A DNA stretch of 64,000 nucleotides from UBA7067 sp051880615 (GCA_051880615.1 JBJEOH010000041.1:62001-126000), one strand, 5' to 3'; shown: positions 47,744-57,430, numbered from the stretch's first letter. Made by a program: numbers and translations. The notes: generated by a model from the letters alone, not told the origin.

Positions 47744-48658
47744 ATGGTCAATATTGAAAATATAAAGCAGCTTGCAATAGACAATGGCTGCGAGGTCAGG
47801 GAAAACGAGCCTATGAGCCGCTACACCACCTTTAAAATCGGAGGAAACGCTCAGCTGCTTGTTTTTGTGCCGAACATTTCCGCACTCAAAGCAATACTCA
47901 TGCAATGCGATGAGGAAAAAATTCCGGTGTTTATACTTGGCAAGGGCTCAAACCTGCTTGTGTCAGACAAGGGCATTGAGGGTGTTGTAATCAAGCTTGA
48001 CGGCGGCTTCAAAAAGATTACTCTTGTTGATGATGATACAGTATATTGCGGTGCCGCGGCAAGCCTTGCCTCGGTGTGCCGTTTTGCGCTTGAAAACGGA
48101 CTTTCGGGTCTTGAATTTGCATGGGGAATACCCGGCAGTGCAGGCGGAGCGGCTTATATGAACGCCGGAGCATACGGCGGCGAAATGAAGGATGTTCTGA
48201 TAAACTGCAATCATATAACAACAAGCGGAGAAACAGGCAGTCTTTCGGGCGAGGAACTCAAGCTTTCTTACCGTCACAGTGTTTACTGCGAAAATGAAAA
48301 CATAATAACCGGTATATCGCTCAGACTTCACAAAGACTCTAAGGCGGAGATAAACCGCAGAATGGACGATTATATGCAAAGGCGCAAGGATAAGCAGCCG
48401 CTTGATTATCCGAGCGCAGGCAGTGTGTTCAAGCGCCCTGAGGGGTATTTCGCAGGAACGCTTATTCAGGACAGCGGGCTTAAGGGTGCGAGTGTCGGCG
48501 GAGCAATGGTAAGCACAAAGCACGCTGGCTTTATCATAAATACAGGCGGTGCTAAGTGCAGCGATGTTCTGTCTTTGATTGAACATATTAAAGCAACGGT
48601 TAAAGATAAATTCGGCGTAGAGCTTGAGTGTGAGGTTAAGCCTGTCGGAAATGTATAA
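47744..48658 (+). CDS. murB: UDP-N-acetylenolpyruvoylglucosamine reductase MurB
   Basis: The 304-aa flavoenzyme makes UDP-N-acetylmuramate with NADPH. Motifs are YTTFKIGGNAQLLVFV, LGKGSNLLVSDKG (FAD), GIPGSAGGAAYMNAGAYGGE, and the catalytic-Ser segment AGSVFKRPEGYFAGTLI. The C-terminal Glu lies in ELECEVKPVG. GGAGAAG precedes the ATG. The murB-rapZ-whiA order is standard for Firmicutes. Confidence 0.97.
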   Translation: MVNIENIKQLAIDNGCEVRENEPMSRYTTFKIGGNAQLLVFVPNISALKAILMQCDEEKIPVFILGKGSNLLVSDKGIEGVVIKLDGGFKKITLVDDDTVYCGAAASLASVCRFALENGLSGLEFAWGIPGSAGGAAYMNAGAYGGEMKDVLINCNHITTSGETGSLSGEELKLSYRHSVYCENENIITGISLRLHKDSKAEINRRMDDYMQRRKDKQPLDYPSAGSVFKRPEGYFAGTLIQDSGLKGASVGGAMVSTKHAGFIINTGGAKCSDVLSLIEHIKATVKDKFGVELECEVKPVGNV

Positions 48659-48701
48659 CATAGATTTTTAAAGAATTGTGAAAGGGGTTTGTGGTAGGAT
48701 T

Positions 48702-49565
48702 ATGGAATTTTTGATAATTGCGGGGCTTTCGGGCGCAGGAAAAACAGTTGCGATGCATTCGCTTGAGGACATAGGCTTTTACTGCGTTGATAATTTGCCT
48801 GCGGAGCTTATTACAACCTTTTATGATTTGTGCGGTAATTCTAATGATGAAAAAATGAAGCGTGTTGCACTTGTCGCGAACATCAGAAGCCGCGACGATT
48901 ACCTGCTGTATGCCGACAGCCTTACAAAGCTTAAAAACGATAAAAAATACTTTAAGGTTCTTTTTCTTGACGCGGCTGAAAATGTGCTGCTGACGCGTTA
49001 TAAGTCAACGCGCCGCAAGCATCCGCTCAGCGGCAGAGCAGCGGCAACAACCAGCGCCGCAGTAAGGCTTGAGGCATCATTGCATGAGCCGATAAAAGAA
49101 AGCGCAGATTTTGTAATAGACACTACAAATCTTTCTGCCGCACAGCTTAAGGAGCGGGTGACAACGCTTTTTCTTGGTGACAGCCGTCTTGGCTTTACCG
49201 TCACCTGTATGTCTTTCGGCTTTAAGTACGGTCTGCCGATGGAGGCTGACCTTGTGTTTGATGTGCGCTGTCTGCCTAATCCGTTTTATATTGAGGAGCT
49301 TAAATACAAAACAGGACTTGACAAAGAGGTTCGTGATTATGTTCTCAAATGGGAGCAGACTAACGAGCTGTATAATAAAATTGAAGAGTATATTGATTAT
49401 GCCCTTCCGCTATATATTAAGGAGGGCAAAAGCCAGCTTATTATTGCCTTCGGCTGTACAGGCGGCAAGCACAGGAGTGTAACTCTTGCCGGTAAAATGT
49501 ACGAACATCTGCTTGAAACAGGTCAGCCGGCGGCAGTACACCACAGGGATATTCGCAAGGCATAA
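48702..49565 (+). CDS. rapZ: RapZ/YvcJ family nucleotide-binding protein
   Basis: The 287-aa protein has Walker A AGLSGAGKTVAMHSLED at the start, DNLPAELI, and a C-terminal domain with FGCTGGKHRSVTLA. In E. coli RapZ controls glmS through small RNAs; in B. subtilis YvcJ binds GTP and affects competence. Its neighbour murB uses the GlmS pathway product. ATG 48702 begins the conserved MEFLIIAGLSGAGK; the ribosome site (TAGGA) is weak. Confidence 0.95.
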   Translation: MEFLIIAGLSGAGKTVAMHSLEDIGFYCVDNLPAELITTFYDLCGNSNDEKMKRVALVANIRSRDDYLLYADSLTKLKNDKKYFKVLFLDAAENVLLTRYKSTRRKHPLSGRAAATTSAAVRLEASLHEPIKESADFVIDTTNLSAAQLKERVTTLFLGDSRLGFTVTCMSFGFKYGLPMEADLVFDVRCLPNPFYIEELKYKTGLDKEVRDYVLKWEQTNELYNKIEEYIDYALPLYIKEGKSQLIIAFGCTGGKHRSVTLAGKMYEHLLETGQPAAVHHRDIRKA

Positions 49566-49577
49566 AGGAATGATAAT

Positions 49578-50495
49578 ATGTCATTTTCATCTGAAACAAA
49601 AAAAGAGCTGTGCAGCTTCGTCAATCAGAACGCCGCGTCAAGGCGTGCGGAGTGTTACGGCTTTTTACTTTTTGCAAAGATATTTTCATACGACAAAATT
49701 GTTTTTAATACAGAAAACCCATTCACAGCTGCTCGTTTTATGGATTTAATGGCTGAGCAGTTCAACGCAATAACCGAAAAAAAGACGGCGCTTACAGGCA
49801 AAAAGGACAGTCAGCGGCTTTTTACTCTGAGCGTACCGCTGAGAAACGAATGCGAGAGAATTTTTTCGGAATTCGGATATTCGCAGCAGAACATAAGTCT
49901 TAGAATTAACAGAGCAAATCTTGAGGATGATTTATCGGCAGCGGCATTTTTGCGCGGTGCTTTTTTATGCTGCGGCAGTGTGTCCGACCCAAAGCGCGAC
50001 TATCATCTTGAATTTTCCTCACCGCATAAAAATGCCTGCAACGATTTATGCAGGCTTATTTCAGAGGTTTCCTCGCGCGGCAAAGAACCGCGGCAGCTTG
50101 TTCGCAAAGGGGTTTTTGTGGCTTACATAAAGGACAGCGAGGAAATTGCCGATTTACTTACGCTTATGGGCGCGCCGATAGCTTCAATGAACCTTATGCA
50201 GGAGAAGATTCTTAAGAGCATAAGGAATGATGTGAACAGGAAAACAAATTCTGAAATGGCGAACATAAACAAAACGGCAAAGGCAAGTGCCGTGCAGCTT
50301 GAGGCGATTGAAAAGATTAAGAGGACAAAGGGGCTTGACAGCCTGCCCGATGATTTAAAAAGCATAGCGCAGTTAAGGCTTGAATACCCCGAGCATTCTC
50401 TGCGTGATCTGGGCGAGATGCTCTCTCCGCCGATAAGCCGAAGCGGCGCAAACCACAGAATGAAGAGAATTTTAGAGACAGCCGAAAATTTATAG
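49578..50495 (+). CDS. whiA: WhiA-family DNA-binding protein
   Basis: The 305-aa protein combines a LAGLIDADG-like domain (about 90-190, with DLSAAAFLRGAFLCCGSVSD) and a C-terminal WhiA helix-turn-helix (about 215-300: NKTAKASAVQLEAIEKIKRT, HSLRDLGEMLSPPISRSGAN). In streptomycetes it drives sporulation septation; in Bacillus it affects cell division and metabolism. It starts 12 bp after rapZ and ends 9 bp before dnaE. Confidence 0.96.
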   Translation: MSFSSETKKELCSFVNQNAASRRAECYGFLLFAKIFSYDKIVFNTENPFTAARFMDLMAEQFNAITEKKTALTGKKDSQRLFTLSVPLRNECERIFSEFGYSQQNISLRINRANLEDDLSAAAFLRGAFLCCGSVSDPKRDYHLEFSSPHKNACNDLCRLISEVSSRGKEPRQLVRKGVFVAYIKDSEEIADLLTLMGAPIASMNLMQEKILKSIRNDVNRKTNSEMANINKTAKASAVQLEAIEKIKRTKGLDSLPDDLKSIAQLRLEYPEHSLRDLGEMLSPPISRSGANHRMKRILETAENL

Positions 50496-50504
50496 GAGGA
50501 AATT

Positions 50505-53500
50505 ATGGCGTTTGTTCATTTGCATAACCACAGCGAATACAGCCTGCTTGACGGTGCGTGCCGCCTTGAACACCTTGTAAAAACGGCTAAGGAAATGGGT
50601 ATGGATGCAGTCGCAGTTACCGACCACGGCTGTATGTACAGCGCCGTCGATTTTTATAAGCTCGCTAAGAAAAACGGTATAAAACCTATCATCGGCTGCG
50701 AGGTATATGTTGCACCGAACAGCCGCTTTGACAAAAACGGTGAGCTTGACCGTGCAAACTATCATATGGTGTTGCTGTGTGAGAACAATCAGGGCTATAA
50801 AAACTTAGCTCAGATTTTGTCGCAGGCGTGGACAGAGGGATTTTACAATAAACCGAGAATTGACGACAGCCTGCTTAAAAATCATCATGAGGGTTTAATC
50901 TGCCTTTCAGCCTGTTTGGCAGGAGAAATTCCGCGTCTTATCAGCCGAGGAGATATAAACGCCGCAAAGCAAAAGGCGCTTTACTATAACAACCTTTTCG
51001 GTGAAGGCAATTTTTATCTTGAAATGCAAAATCACGGAATTGAAGAGGAGCGGCATGTTGCGCTTCAGATACAAAAAATCTCTGCCCAAACGGGAATTCC
51101 GCTTGTTGTGACTAACGACTGTCACTATATCAAAAAAGACGACAGCTATCTGCACCAGATACTTTTGTGTATACAGACAAACCATACTATTAACGACCCC
51201 GATAAAATGGAATTCACAACAGATGAATTCTATTTCAAATCTGAGGAGGAGATGCGCTCGCTTTTCAAAGCGTATCCCGAGGCTTATGATAACACGGTCG
51301 AGATTGCAAAGCGGTGCAATGTTGAATTTGAATTCGGAAAAACAAAGCTGCCGCATTTTGAGGTGCCTGATAATCAGGACCACTTTGAATATTTCAAAAA
51401 CAAATGCATTGAGGGATTACACCGCAACTACGGCGACAATCCTTCATCGGAGCTGAAAAACAGGCTTGACTATGAGCTTTCAATAATAAAAGAGATGGGT
51501 TATACCGACTACTTCCTGATAGTAGCCGATTTCATCAACTACGCCAAATCGCAGGATATTCCCGTTGGTCCCGGCAGAGGCTCGGGAGCAGGAAGCCTTG
51601 CGGCTTACTGTATCGGTATTACAGGCATTGACCCGATAAAATACAACCTCATCTTTGAAAGATTCTTAAACCCCGAACGCGTCAGTATGCCCGACTTTGA
51701 TGTTGACTTCTGCAAGGACAGGCGGCAGGAAGTAATAGACTATGTTATCAGAAAATACGGTGCTGACCATGTTGCGCAGATTATAGCCTTCGGCACAATG
51801 GCGGCAAGAGGCGCTATCCGTGATGTCGGGCGTGCGCTTGCAATGCCATACGGTGCTGTTGACGCAGTCGCAAAGCTTGTGCCGAATGAGCTTGGAATGA
51901 CGATAAAAAAGGCTCTTGATGTTTCAAAGGAGCTTGAGGAAAGATATAAAAATGAGGAGCAGGTAAAGCGCCTTATCGACACGGCAATGGGTCTTGAGGG
52001 AATGCCGAGAAACGCATCAACTCACGCAGCAGGCGTAGTCATAACAAGAGACCCCGTAAGCACCTATGTTCCGCTTGCCAAGAATAATGACGCGATTGTC
52101 ACACAGTACACAATGACAACCCTTGAAGAGCTGGGTCTGCTCAAGATGGACTTTCTGGGGCTTCGCAACCTGACGGTGCTTAAGGATGCAGAAAATATGA
52201 TTCTCGCCGTCAATCCGTCCTACAGCGAAAAGGACATAAAAGATGACGACAAGGCTGTTTTTGAAATGCTTTCAAAAGGTCAGTCCGACGGTGTGTTCCA
52301 GTTTGAATCGCCGGGAATGAAAAGCGTGCTTGCTCAGCTTAAGCCAAGCTCGGTCGAGGACCTTATCGCCGTTATTTCACTTTACCGTCCGGGTCCGATG
52401 GACTCAATCCCTCGCTATATTGAAAACAGGCATCACCCTGACAAAATAAAATACAAGCATCCGCTTTTGAAGGGCATACTTGAAGTAACCTACGGCTGTA
52501 TTGTCTATCAGGAGCAGGTAATGCAGATATTCAGAACGCTTGCAGGCTACAGCCTCGGCAGGGCGGATATTGTCCGCAGGGCGATGTCAAAAAAGAAAAA
52601 AGATGTTATGGAGCGTGAGCAGGAAATCTTCCTCAACGGCCTTGTCGGAGAAAACGGTGAGATTGAGGTCGAGGGTTGTTTGCGCAGGGGAGTTGACAAA
52701 GAAACCGCAGTTTCTATCCTCAAAGAGATGGAAAGCTTTGCATCCTATGCGTTCAACAAGTCACACGCTGCTGCATATGCAAATGTTTCGTATAAAACAG
52801 CGTGGATGAAGTGCCACTATCCTAAGGAATATATGGCGGCACTGCTCACAAGCGTACTCGACAATATGAATAAGCTTGCTATTTACACCGCTGAATGTGC
52901 AAGACTCGGCATAAAGGTTCTGCCGCCCGATGTCAACATAAGCAACGCAGGCTTTACGGTTTCGGGCAACGATATACGCTTTGGCTTGCTTGCAATAAAA
53001 AACCTCGGCAGAAATGTGATTGACGCTATCATTACTGAGCGTGATGCAGGCGGTAAATTCACAGGCTACTACAATTTCTGCAAGCGATTAAACGGCAGAG
53101 GACTCAACAGCCGCGCGCTTGAAAGCCTTGTCAAAAGCGGCGCTCTTGACGGTCTTGACTTAAACCGCCGCGAAATGCTTGTGAATTCCTCGCTCGTTAT
53201 GGAGAGTCTTGACTGGGAGAGGAAGCACAATGCCGTAGGACAGCTAAGCTTTTTTGACGAGGAAGTAAGCGAGAAAAGCATTAACCTTGTGCGTATGGAC
53301 GACTACAGCACGCACGACAAGCTGACAATGGAGAAGGAAACAACAGGTATGTACCTGAGTGGTCATCCGCTGTCGGATTATGCCCCGTTCCTGAAGATGA
53401 TGAGAGTTGACCAAATTGGCAGAATTATCGAACAGCCTGAGCAGGGAAGCCGTGAATACAAGGACGGTCAGCGTGTAAGGCTGATAGCAATAATATCGTC

Positions 53501-54077
53501 TGTCAAGATTAAATCGACAAAAAACAACGATATGATGGCATTTGTAACGGTTGAGGATATGACAGGCTCGCTGGAGCTTGTCGTGTTTCCACAGCCTATG
53601 CGTGAGGGCGGAAATGCAATTTTAGAGGGCACTATTGTTGATGTTCAGGGAACAGTTTCAGTCCGTGAGGACGAGGAACCGAAAATACTCTGTAATGTCA
53701 TCAAATTTGCGCCCGGCAAGGAGCATATAGAGGAAATCGCAAAGCAAAGCGCGGCTCAGAATATTGCTCAGCAGCCAAGCCAAGCTTATAATCAAAGCTC
53801 CGCTCCGAGCAATGCCGCTAATAACAACTCTCAGACAAACGGAGTGACCTGCCTGTGCCTTAGAGTGCCGAGCTTACAGAGTACGGAATATAACGAGGTG
53901 AAGCTTTTGACAGATGTTTTTGACGGAAGAACACCGCTTGTTTTGTATCTTTCAGATGAAAAGCGTTATGTAAAAGCACCTATGAATATGTGGGTCGATC
54001 TGAACCCTGTTCTTGAAAACGAGCTTAAACGCAGAATAGGCGACAAGAATGTTGTTGTCAAGAATATGAGAATATGA
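50505..54077 (+). CDS. dnaE: DNA polymerase III alpha subunit DnaE
   Basis: The 1190-aa C-family polymerase has an N-terminal PHP domain (VHLHNHSEYSLLDGACRLEH), the palm motifs GPGRGSGAGSLAAYC near residue 357 and PDFDVDFC near 398 (catalytic Asp), a tandem HhH, and an OB-fold near 1000. There is no DnaQ-like insert, so it is DnaE and not PolC. A Gln/Asn/Ser-rich linker near 1085-1120 separates a small C-terminal domain. AGGAGG precedes the ATG. The alternative role (lagging-strand primer extension) depends on whether polC exists elsewhere. Confidence 0.97.
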   Translation: MAFVHLHNHSEYSLLDGACRLEHLVKTAKEMGMDAVAVTDHGCMYSAVDFYKLAKKNGIKPIIGCEVYVAPNSRFDKNGELDRANYHMVLLCENNQGYKNLAQILSQAWTEGFYNKPRIDDSLLKNHHEGLICLSACLAGEIPRLISRGDINAAKQKALYYNNLFGEGNFYLEMQNHGIEEERHVALQIQKISAQTGIPLVVTNDCHYIKKDDSYLHQILLCIQTNHTINDPDKMEFTTDEFYFKSEEEMRSLFKAYPEAYDNTVEIAKRCNVEFEFGKTKLPHFEVPDNQDHFEYFKNKCIEGLHRNYGDNPSSELKNRLDYELSIIKEMGYTDYFLIVADFINYAKSQDIPVGPGRGSGAGSLAAYCIGITGIDPIKYNLIFERFLNPERVSMPDFDVDFCKDRRQEVIDYVIRKYGADHVAQIIAFGTMAARGAIRDVGRALAMPYGAVDAVAKLVPNELGMTIKKALDVSKELEERYKNEEQVKRLIDTAMGLEGMPRNASTHAAGVVITRDPVSTYVPLAKNNDAIVTQYTMTTLEELGLLKMDFLGLRNLTVLKDAENMILAVNPSYSEKDIKDDDKAVFEMLSKGQSDGVFQFESPGMKSVLAQLKPSSVEDLIAVISLYRPGPMDSIPRYIENRHHPDKIKYKHPLLKGILEVTYGCIVYQEQVMQIFRTLAGYSLGRADIVRRAMSKKKKDVMEREQEIFLNGLVGENGEIEVEGCLRRGVDKETAVSILKEMESFASYAFNKSHAAAYANVSYKTAWMKCHYPKEYMAALLTSVLDNMNKLAIYTAECARLGIKVLPPDVNISNAGFTVSGNDIRFGLLAIKNLGRNVIDAIITERDAGGKFTGYYNFCKRLNGRGLNSRALESLVKSGALDGLDLNRREMLVNSSLVMESLDWERKHNAVGQLSFFDEEVSEKSINLVRMDDYSTHDKLTMEKETTGMYLSGHPLSDYAPFLKMMRVDQIGRIIEQPEQGSREYKDGQRVRLIAIISSVKIKSTKNNDMMAFVTVEDMTGSLELVVFPQPMREGGNAILEGTIVDVQGTVSVREDEEPKILCNVIKFAPGKEHIEEIAKQSAAQNIAQQPSQAYNQSSAPSNAANNNSQTNGVTCLCLRVPSLQSTEYNEVKLLTDVFDGRTPLVLYLSDEKRYVKAPMNMWVDLNPVLENELKRRIGDKNVVVKNMRI

Positions 54078-54175
54078 TTTTCAATATTTTGCTTCTGCGA
54101 TTTTAAATTCTCCGTAAAACTAAGTAAAGGCTTTGTTAAAGTTTTGTCATAATTTCAAAAAAAGGGAAAAAGGAC

Positions 54176-54205
54176 TTGATTATACACCTGTTGGTGTACT
54201 ATAAT
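54176..54205 (+). promoter_or_regulatory. Promoter of pfkA with inverted repeat in the spacer
   Basis: TTGATT (54176-54181) and TATAAT (54200-54205) are 18 bp apart. The spacer holds TACACC-TGTT-GGTGTA (54183-54198), a perfect 6-bp inverted repeat that would be covered by polymerase, so it is a likely repressor operator. Confidence 0.7.
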
Positions 54206-54274
54206 AGTAGAAAAGCAGGAAGCTGTGAAATAAAAAGTATAATATAATATTTAGATATAATCGGAGGTATCATT

Positions 54275-55243
54275 ATGTCAAAAGATGCTATTGCTGTATT
54301 AACAAGCGGAGGCGACGCACCGGGTATGAATGCGGCGGTAAGAGCTGTAACAAGATCTGCTATCCAGAAGGGTATCAGGGTTATCGGTGTTCACCGCGGT
54401 TATAACGGTCTTCTCAACGGCGATGTTTTTGAGATGAATTTACGCAGTGTTTCAAATATTATCCATATCGGCGGTACAATCCTTTATACCGCAAGAAGCG
54501 AAGAGTACAACACACCCGAGGGTGTTAAAAAGGCTGCCGACACCTGCCGTGAGCTTGGCGTTAAGGGTGTTGTTGTTATCGGCGGTGACGGCTCTTTCAG
54601 AGGCGCAAGAGATTTGACAGGTCAGGGCATACCGTGCGTAGGTATCCCCGGTACAATCGACAACGATATTGCCTGCAGTGAATATACAGTAGGTTTCGAT
54701 ACCGCTATGAATACCGCTATGGAAATGGTTGACAAGATTCGCGACACTGCTCAGTCACACGACAGATGCAGCGTTGTTGAGGTTATGGGCAGACGCTGCG
54801 GCGATATTGCACTCCAGACAGGTATTGCAATCGGCGCAACCTCTATTCTTGTTCCCGAGGTTCCGTATGACCTTGACAAGGATGTTATCGCAAGAATGCT
54901 CGATTCACAGCGCAGCGGCAAAAAGCACTTCATTATTGTTGTTGCCGAGGGTGTAGGCGGCGTTGAAGAAATTGCAAAGGAAATTGAGGCTAAGACAGGC
55001 ATTGAGTCAAGAGCAACAGTTCTCGGCCATGTTCAGCGCGGCGGTTCGCCGACACTTCGCGACAGAGTTGTTGCAAGCGCAATGGGACACAAGGCTGTTG
55101 AGCTGCTTTCTCAGGGCATCGGCAACCGTGTTGTTGCAATGACAAACGGCGTGATTGTTGATTATGACATCACAGAGGCTCTTAATATGAAGAGAAAGTT
55201 TGACTACGACCTCTACAAGATTGCGATGGAGATTTCAATCTGA
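54275..55243 (+). CDS. pfkA: 6-phosphofructokinase PfkA
   Basis: The 322-aa enzyme makes fructose 1,6-bisphosphate from fructose 6-phosphate. Motifs are TSGGDAPGMNAAVRA, IGGDGSFRGA, the catalytic IPGTIDNDI and MGRRCGDIAL. The Gly in GGDGS points to ATP rather than pyrophosphate as phosphate donor. CGGAGGT precedes the ATG. It has its own promoter, so it is not only read through from dnaE. Confidence 0.97.
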   Translation: MSKDAIAVLTSGGDAPGMNAAVRAVTRSAIQKGIRVIGVHRGYNGLLNGDVFEMNLRSVSNIIHIGGTILYTARSEEYNTPEGVKKAADTCRELGVKGVVVIGGDGSFRGARDLTGQGIPCVGIPGTIDNDIACSEYTVGFDTAMNTAMEMVDKIRDTAQSHDRCSVVEVMGRRCGDIALQTGIAIGATSILVPEVPYDLDKDVIARMLDSQRSGKKHFIIVVAEGVGGVEEIAKEIEAKTGIESRATVLGHVQRGGSPTLRDRVVASAMGHKAVELLSQGIGNRVVAMTNGVIVDYDITEALNMKRKFDYDLYKIAMEISI

Positions 55244-55282
55244 TTTTGTATATTTCGCATTATAATCTACTTATAAAAAATT

Positions 55283-55310
55283 ACAGCCGGGCATTAGCCC
55301 GGCTGTTTTT
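55283..55310 (+). terminator. Terminator of pfkA
   Basis: ACAGCCGGGC, a 4-nt ATTA loop and GCCCGGCTGT form a perfect 10-bp stem followed by TTTTTG. Confidence 0.95.
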
Positions 55311-55359
55311 GTAATGTTTAGCGGAGAGTGGAGTGCCTGCGCGGTATGAGCGCAAAAAG

Positions 55360-55695
55360 TTATTCCTCAACTCTCAGGCTTATCTTAAAATACTTCTCCT
55401 GAAAATTTACCTGATTTATTATCTCTTGTCGGGAAAAGTGCTTGTCAAATGGTGCGACAACCCATTTGTCCTCTATGTCGTCAAGTCGGTGAATCACTGC
55501 AATAACCCTGCCTGTGAAATTCTCAACAGGCTCCGTTACGCCGATAATATACGCGTCCTGCTCTTCTCCGTCAGAGACAATTATGCCTTTGATATAGCCG
55601 TAATTTATCGGGTAAATTATGTCGCTGTGATTCGGGTGGCGTGTTCCCATTGCACGGTCAACCGTTACCGTCACTGTTTTTCCTAAAATGCTCAT
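55360..55695 (-). CDS. Inorganic pyrophosphatase-like small protein
   Basis: The 111-aa protein has the family I pyrophosphatase opening GTRHPNHSDIIYPINYGYIKG and VSDGEEQDAYIIGV, including the acidic DAY metal region. It is only about two-thirds the length of standard soluble Ppa enzymes, and the usual Asp-rich DxDPxD motif is reduced to DGEEQDA. It could be a minimal pyrophosphatase or act on another diphosphate. Its start overlaps the tadA stop by 4 bp. Confidence 0.75.
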   Translation of the reverse strand: MSILGKTVTVTVDRAMGTRHPNHSDIIYPINYGYIKGIIVSDGEEQDAYIIGVTEPVENFTGRVIAVIHRLDDIEDKWVVAPFDKHFSRQEIINQVNFQEKYFKISLRVEE

Positions 55696-56147
55696 TTTTT
55701 GCTCCGCATCTCTTTAAAAAAGTTTTTGAGTATCTGCGAACATTCATCTTCAAGCACTCCTGCTGTGTACGGCGGCTTGTGGTTGTACGGCAGGTCAAAC
55801 ATTTTTACTATGCTTTCAACCGACCCTGCTTTTTTGTCGCTTGCTCCGTATACAAGCCGTTTTATCCGCGAATTTATTATTGCTCCGGCGCACATCGGGC
55901 AGGGCTCAAGCGTGACATAAAGCTCACACTCCCACAGCCGCCAGCCGCCTAAATTTTTGCATGCGTCGTTTATCGCGAGCAGCTCGGCGTGAGCTACGGC
56001 GTTTTTGTCAGTTTCACGGCGGTTGTACCCTGTGCCGACTACTTGTCCGTTTTTTACAACAACAGCACCAACAGGCACTTCGCCGATTTGATAAGCCAAA
56101 TGCGCCTGCTCTAAAGCAAGGCGCATAAATTTTTCGTCACTGTTCAT
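55692..56147 (-). CDS. tadA: tRNA-specific adenosine deaminase TadA
   Basis: The 151-aa zinc deaminase converts the wobble A34 of tRNA-Arg(ACG) to inosine. It has the HAELLAI motif (zinc His and proton-shuttle Glu) and PCPMCAGAI (two zinc Cys), with TGYNRRET between them. Start sites ATG 56147, ATG 56153 and GTG 56156 are all possible; the first gives the usual N-terminal length. It follows the CPBP gene with near-zero spacing. Confidence 0.93.
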   Translation of the reverse strand: MNSDEKFMRLALEQAHLAYQIGEVPVGAVVVKNGQVVGTGYNRRETDKNAVAHAELLAINDACKNLGGWRLWECELYVTLEPCPMCAGAIINSRIKRLVYGASDKKAGSVESIVKMFDLPYNHKPPYTAGVLEDECSQILKNFFKEMRSKK

Positions 56148-56152
56148 AATCA

Positions 56153-57403
56153 TCACTTAAATAATAAATTCGTTAATAACTCGTTCAGCAAATCAAAAAT
56201 CCATGTCGATAAATATGCGAAAACCGTTTCAAGAACCATAATAATTATAAAAACAATCATTCCCGGCGAAGATATAAACGCAAGAGATTTTTCCGCATCG
56301 GTTATTATCGACTGCGGTCTTTCAAGACGCATAAAGTCGTTGTCACGCTTTGAAAGCTTCGCAAAAGCCACAACTGCAACGACGGTGAAAATGATGTAAT
56401 ATACTATCATAACGCCGTATACAATATTTTCGTCGCAGACCTTCAGCAGAATATCAAGCACAACCGACAGCAGATTGTTGATACCGTGCAATATCATAGA
56501 CGGTATCAGCGAGCCTGAATAAACCGTAACGAATGCAAAGAACAAGCCGCCAGCAATCGCAAACGGAATCTGTGCCAGGTTGCCGTGTATAAGCCCGAAC
56601 ATCACCGACGACATAACAATCGCAAAGCCCTGACCGTATGGCTTGAGCGCTCCGAGCAATGCGCCGCGGAAGAAGAATTCCTCGCTGATTGCCGGCACAA
56701 TGGCTGTGCAGAGTACCTGAACGAAAATATAGAATAAATTTATTTCAGGGTTTGTATCGGGAAGATCGTATGTTTTGTTCTCAATGCCGATAAGCGTCAG
56801 ATTGTTCGCAACAAGCTGTGCAAGCAGGTTGCAAATCGGAATTGCTCCGAGTCCGACAAGAAAAACAGCGGTACATCGCTTGAGGCTTTTTGTGCGCCTG
56901 AATGTTACCACATCGCGAAGCTTTGTGTGCGTAAGAGCAAGCAGCAAAAAGCCGCTGCCGAACATCGCAAGCATAGCGCCGATGGAATTTGTGAGGTTTG
57001 CGATGTTTTCATATTGAGGTGAAGCTTGTGAGGTAAGTAAAGACATAAATAAAACCGTTACAATAATCGACATAGCCATATGAACGGCAAACGCCGCCCA
57101 GCCTGCTTTGTTGCCGAGCTTTCGCACAGTTTTTTCCTCGCTGAATTTTTGCCGCAATCGCTTTACCTCGGGAGAGGGAGCATAATTGTAATACTGATGC
57201 CTCGGCGGTTCAGGAGCATACATTTCAGGCTCAGGCGGCAGAAAATAATCCTGCGGATTTGCGCCTGTATTATAGCCCTGCGGCGGTGTGTATCGGGTGT
57301 TTGAGTTCTGATAATTCCCTTGTGTTTGTGTGTAATAATTTTGCGGCTGCGTGCTTTGCGAAAATGCATTGCCATGCAAGCCTGAATCATTATTGTTCAT
57401 CAT
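56153..57403 (-). CDS. CPBP (CAAX/Abi) family intramembrane metalloprotease
   Basis: The 416-aa protein starts with about 95 residues rich in Asn, Gln, Tyr and Pro, with no fold evident, then eight or so membrane helices. The Abi motifs are EEFFFRGALLGAL near residue 242 and FGLIHGN near 278, with a later HGINNLL, supplying the Glu/His metal ligands. Family members cut prenylated or pheromone peptides or give bacteriocin self-immunity; the role here is unknown. The disordered N-terminal tail is unusual. Confidence 0.9.
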   Translation of the reverse strand: MMNNNDSGLHGNAFSQSTQPQNYYTQTQGNYQNSNTRYTPPQGYNTGANPQDYFLPPEPEMYAPEPPRHQYYNYAPSPEVKRLRQKFSEEKTVRKLGNKAGWAAFAVHMAMSIIVTVLFMSLLTSQASPQYENIANLTNSIGAMLAMFGSGFLLLALTHTKLRDVVTFRRTKSLKRCTAVFLVGLGAIPICNLLAQLVANNLTLIGIENKTYDLPDTNPEINLFYIFVQVLCTAIVPAISEEFFFRGALLGALKPYGQGFAIVMSSVMFGLIHGNLAQIPFAIAGGLFFAFVTVYSGSLIPSMILHGINNLLSVVLDILLKVCDENIVYGVMIVYYIIFTVVAVVAFAKLSKRDNDFMRLERPQSIITDAEKSLAFISSPGMIVFIIIMVLETVFAYLSTWIFDLLNELLTNLLFK

Positions 57404-57430
57404 AAAACCTCGTAAAATATTAATACAACA

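Noticed and set aside
50907..51383. Long antisense frames inside dnaE and the V-ATPase genes
   Set aside because: They mirror conserved codons on the other strand, have no ribosome sites, and encode Cys/His/Arg-rich strings with no known pattern.
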